A DNA stretch of 7,393 nucleotides, taken from the NCBI GenBank assembly GCA_900551205.1, contig URUW01000082.1, forward strand, positions 1 to 7,393, given 5' to 3'. Origin of the DNA: an uncultured Collinsella sp. (GTDB lineage: Bacteria; Actinomycetota; Coriobacteriia; Coriobacteriales; Coriobacteriaceae). A program made the translations under genes and the position numbers. This document shows positions 6,276 to 7,393 of this stretch, in pieces. Positions within the stretch are counted from its first letter, which is position 1. Each line of letters opens with the position of its first letter. The notes under the pieces are model-generated. The model saw nothing but the letters and a program-made list of their open reading frames with translations. It was not told the origin of the DNA and searched no databases.

Positions 6276-6330
6276 ACCCCGCCAAACGGGGTTTCCCTAG
6301 GGAAATCACGTTTGGCGGGGTTTTCTGTTT
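6276..6330 (+). terminator. Rho-independent terminator after the yhcH-type gene, with a palindromic loop
   Basis: A perfect 13-bp stem (6276-6288 with 6309-6321) is followed by a T-rich tract (TTTTCTGTTTT starting at 6321). Its 20-base loop contains a second, perfect 14-bp palindrome, TTTCCCTAGGGAAA (6292-6305), so the hairpin can fold in two ways. It ends the plus-strand unit and faces the minus-strand cassette that ends at 6349. Confidence 0.85.
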
Positions 6331-6348
6331 TGAATAGGGAAGCCTCAT

Positions 6349-6714
6349 TTATTTGCGAAGAACATCGGCTAGCCGCAGGATTGAAATCATCGACCGATAA
6401 GTGAGTTCCACTTTTTCGCCCGCAAGCAGTCGTTTCGAGCCAATCTCATCTAGCCCCACAAGCCGAGAAAACAGCGGGCCGCTCATCGTGCCCTCGTCAA
6501 TTGATTCCCTTATGGTCTTCAAAACGTCCGTATCATGAAGCGATGCCGAGCTGTAGGGGGCAACACGAGCGGAACTCTCAATTAACGACGAGACAAAAGG
6601 ATGGAGATGCTTTGGACATAGTCCATCAAACACCACATCCCCATTGTCGTTCGAGCCGACCAGGCGCCAAGTATAATGATCGACCCAGTCATCCCCGTCG
6701 TATATGGCGTTCAT
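6349..6714 (-). CDS. Hypothetical protein, 121 residues, unknown family
   Basis: I do not recognise this protein. On the minus strand it begins at ATG 6714-6712, 14 bases after the stop codon of the secreted-protein gene, and ends at TAA 6351-6349. The ribosome binding site is weak (GGGAAG), so translation may be coupled to the upstream gene. A longer frame runs upstream to 6804 but overlaps the upstream gene; that overlap and the coupling make ATG 6714 the better choice, with moderate confidence. There is no signal peptide and no long hydrophobic segment, so it should be cytoplasmic. The N-terminal half is acidic and rich in aromatic residues (DGDDWVDHYTW at 6-16). The last 43 residues look helical and end in SILRLADVLRK. 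Their spacing vaguely recalls the second half of an Xre-type helix-turn-helix, but this is a weak impression. Base composition is lower in G+C than the sugar genes, which suggests an acquired segment. Confidence 0.65.
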   Translation of the reverse strand: MNAIYDGDDWVDHYTWRLVGSNDNGDVVFDGLCPKHLHPFVSSLIESSARVAPYSSASLHDTDVLKTIRESIDEGTMSGPLFSRLVGLDEIGSKRLLAGEKVELTYRSMISILRLADVLRK

Positions 6715-6728
6715 GAGCAACTTCCCGT

Positions 6729-7238
6729 CTAGAGAGAGAAACCTATTTGGACATCGGGGCGCAAGACCGCAATCCATATCGGGCCTGCAGCAGCTCCAAC
6801 CCAACGCACCACATAGGTTCCCTTTCGTACATGTGTATCAATCTGCCCCGAAATGCCGGTGAATGCAATTCCAGACCCGTTTGTCGGATAGCAATCGACG
6901 TATTTTTGTTTTCCGCTCACAACCTTGTATAGATATATCGTTCCAGCAAAAGAGAAGGGATCGTTCGCAATTTTGTCCGGAAGAACTTGCCACCTCAAAA
7001 TCCCGCTACCAATATGGTCAAGCTTGACCGTTCCGCCGTCCCCCTCAAAAGTGGCAAGGGGATTTACCCAAGACTGAGAGTCGGCATCGCCCTCCTTAGC
7101 AGTTATCAGCAGACTGCCCGTATAAGACTGCTGAGGCTCACCTTCAGGACAGACAGCCTTGGCCCAAGAAGGGCCACTCAGGCAGAACAGTCCGAGCAGC
7201 ATCAATACCAACAAAAGAAAACCCTTAGTTCTTTTCAT
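6729..7238 (-). CDS. Secreted protein of unknown function, Sec signal peptide
   Basis: The 169-residue product starts with a classic Sec signal peptide: positive MKRTK, a leucine-rich core at 7-20, and a probable cleavage site after AKA (residues 26-28). There is no lipobox cysteine, so it is probably released or loosely held outside the cell. The mature part of about 141 residues has two cysteines, C30 at its very start and C116, which could form a disulphide. It is rich in short beta-strand-like stretches (SLLITAKEG, TVKLDHIGSGILRWQV, TIYLYKVVSG, GTYVVRWVGA) with glycines between. This suggests an all-beta domain, perhaps of a bacterial Ig or jelly-roll kind; I recognise no named family. 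It ends in a hydrophobic but short IGFSL, with no sortase motif or C-terminal membrane anchor. ATG 7238-7236 follows GGGGA five bases upstream. It is the first gene of a two-gene minus-strand cassette of lower G+C content. Confidence 0.7.
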   Translation of the reverse strand: MKRTKGFLLLVLMLLGLFCLSGPSWAKAVCPEGEPQQSYTGSLLITAKEGDADSQSWVNPLATFEGDGGTVKLDHIGSGILRWQVLPDKIANDPFSFAGTIYLYKVVSGKQKYVDCYPTNGSGIAFTGISGQIDTHVRKGTYVVRWVGAAAGPIWIAVLRPDVQIGFSL

Positions 7239-7393
7239 CTATATCCCCAACGTCTCTCGACATTTGTATATCGTGACTATTTTAGATCTATATGGCCAAT
7301 TCGAGCCCTCACCATGGCAATTGTTGCAGCTGGGTTTCTTTTCATTAAGATTTCACTTTGGTAAATCCCCGCCCCTAAGCATTAAACCCGAAG

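Noticed and set aside
6246..6310. Possible CRISPR-like array from the two 16-base direct repeats
   Set aside because: Only two copies exist, the spacer is part of a terminator stem, and no cas gene is near.
7312..7364. Short plus-strand hydrophobic peptide starting at an ATG in the final stretch (MAIVAAGFLFIKISLW)
   Set aside because: It resembles a membrane helix, but no ribosome binding site precedes the ATG, and the frame upstream overlaps the signal-peptide region of the minus-strand secreted protein.

Overview
The window looks like a chromosomal segment of a gut actinobacterium of the Coriobacteriia (Collinsella-like). Most genes are G+C-rich with strong C/G preference at third codon positions, have clear AGGAG-type ribosome binding sites, and encode amino-sugar catabolism typical of mucin-feeding gut bacteria. 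The taxon is an inference from gene content and protein style, not from a marker gene.

Layout. Bases 1-290 hold the 3' end of a GntR/HutC-family regulator. A TATAAT promoter with an ACTGGT-TACT-ACCAGA palindrome over its -35 region follows, then agaS (405-1571) and a strong terminator (1590-1626). nagA (1690-2859) is a separate unit. It converges on a minus-strand flavodoxin-family gene (2935-3502) that is broken by a frameshift; a hairpin at 2872-2903 lies between their ends. From a divergent intergenic region, a LacX-type aldose 1-epimerase gene (3660-4541), a lacC-type tagatose-6-phosphate kinase gene (4601-5536), the C-terminal remnant of a second nagA (5583-5708) and a YhcH/NanQ-type gene (5741-6214) run on the plus strand. 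A complex pair of palindromes with a rho-independent terminator (6246-6330) ends that unit. The last kilobase is visibly poorer in G+C and carries a two-gene minus-strand cassette: a secreted protein of unknown function (6729-7238), then a 121-residue unknown protein (6349-6714). Bases 7239-7393 are A+T-rich upstream DNA of that cassette with no gene I can support.

How the genes work together. NagA-family deacetylase would remove acetate from N-acetylgalactosamine (or N-acetylglucosamine) 6-phosphate. AgaS would deaminate and isomerise galactosamine-6-phosphate to tagatose-6-phosphate, and the LacC-type kinase would form tagatose-1,6-bisphosphate. The epimerase and the YhcH-type protein would handle sugar anomers. 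The PTS transporter and the tagatose-bisphosphate aldolase are not in the window. The regulator and the palindrome resemble the NagR/DasR/AgaR type of control by amino-sugar phosphates. The best leads beyond this pathway are the nagA remnant, the broken flavodoxin gene, the nested CCCTAGGG palindromes and the unknown secreted-protein cassette.
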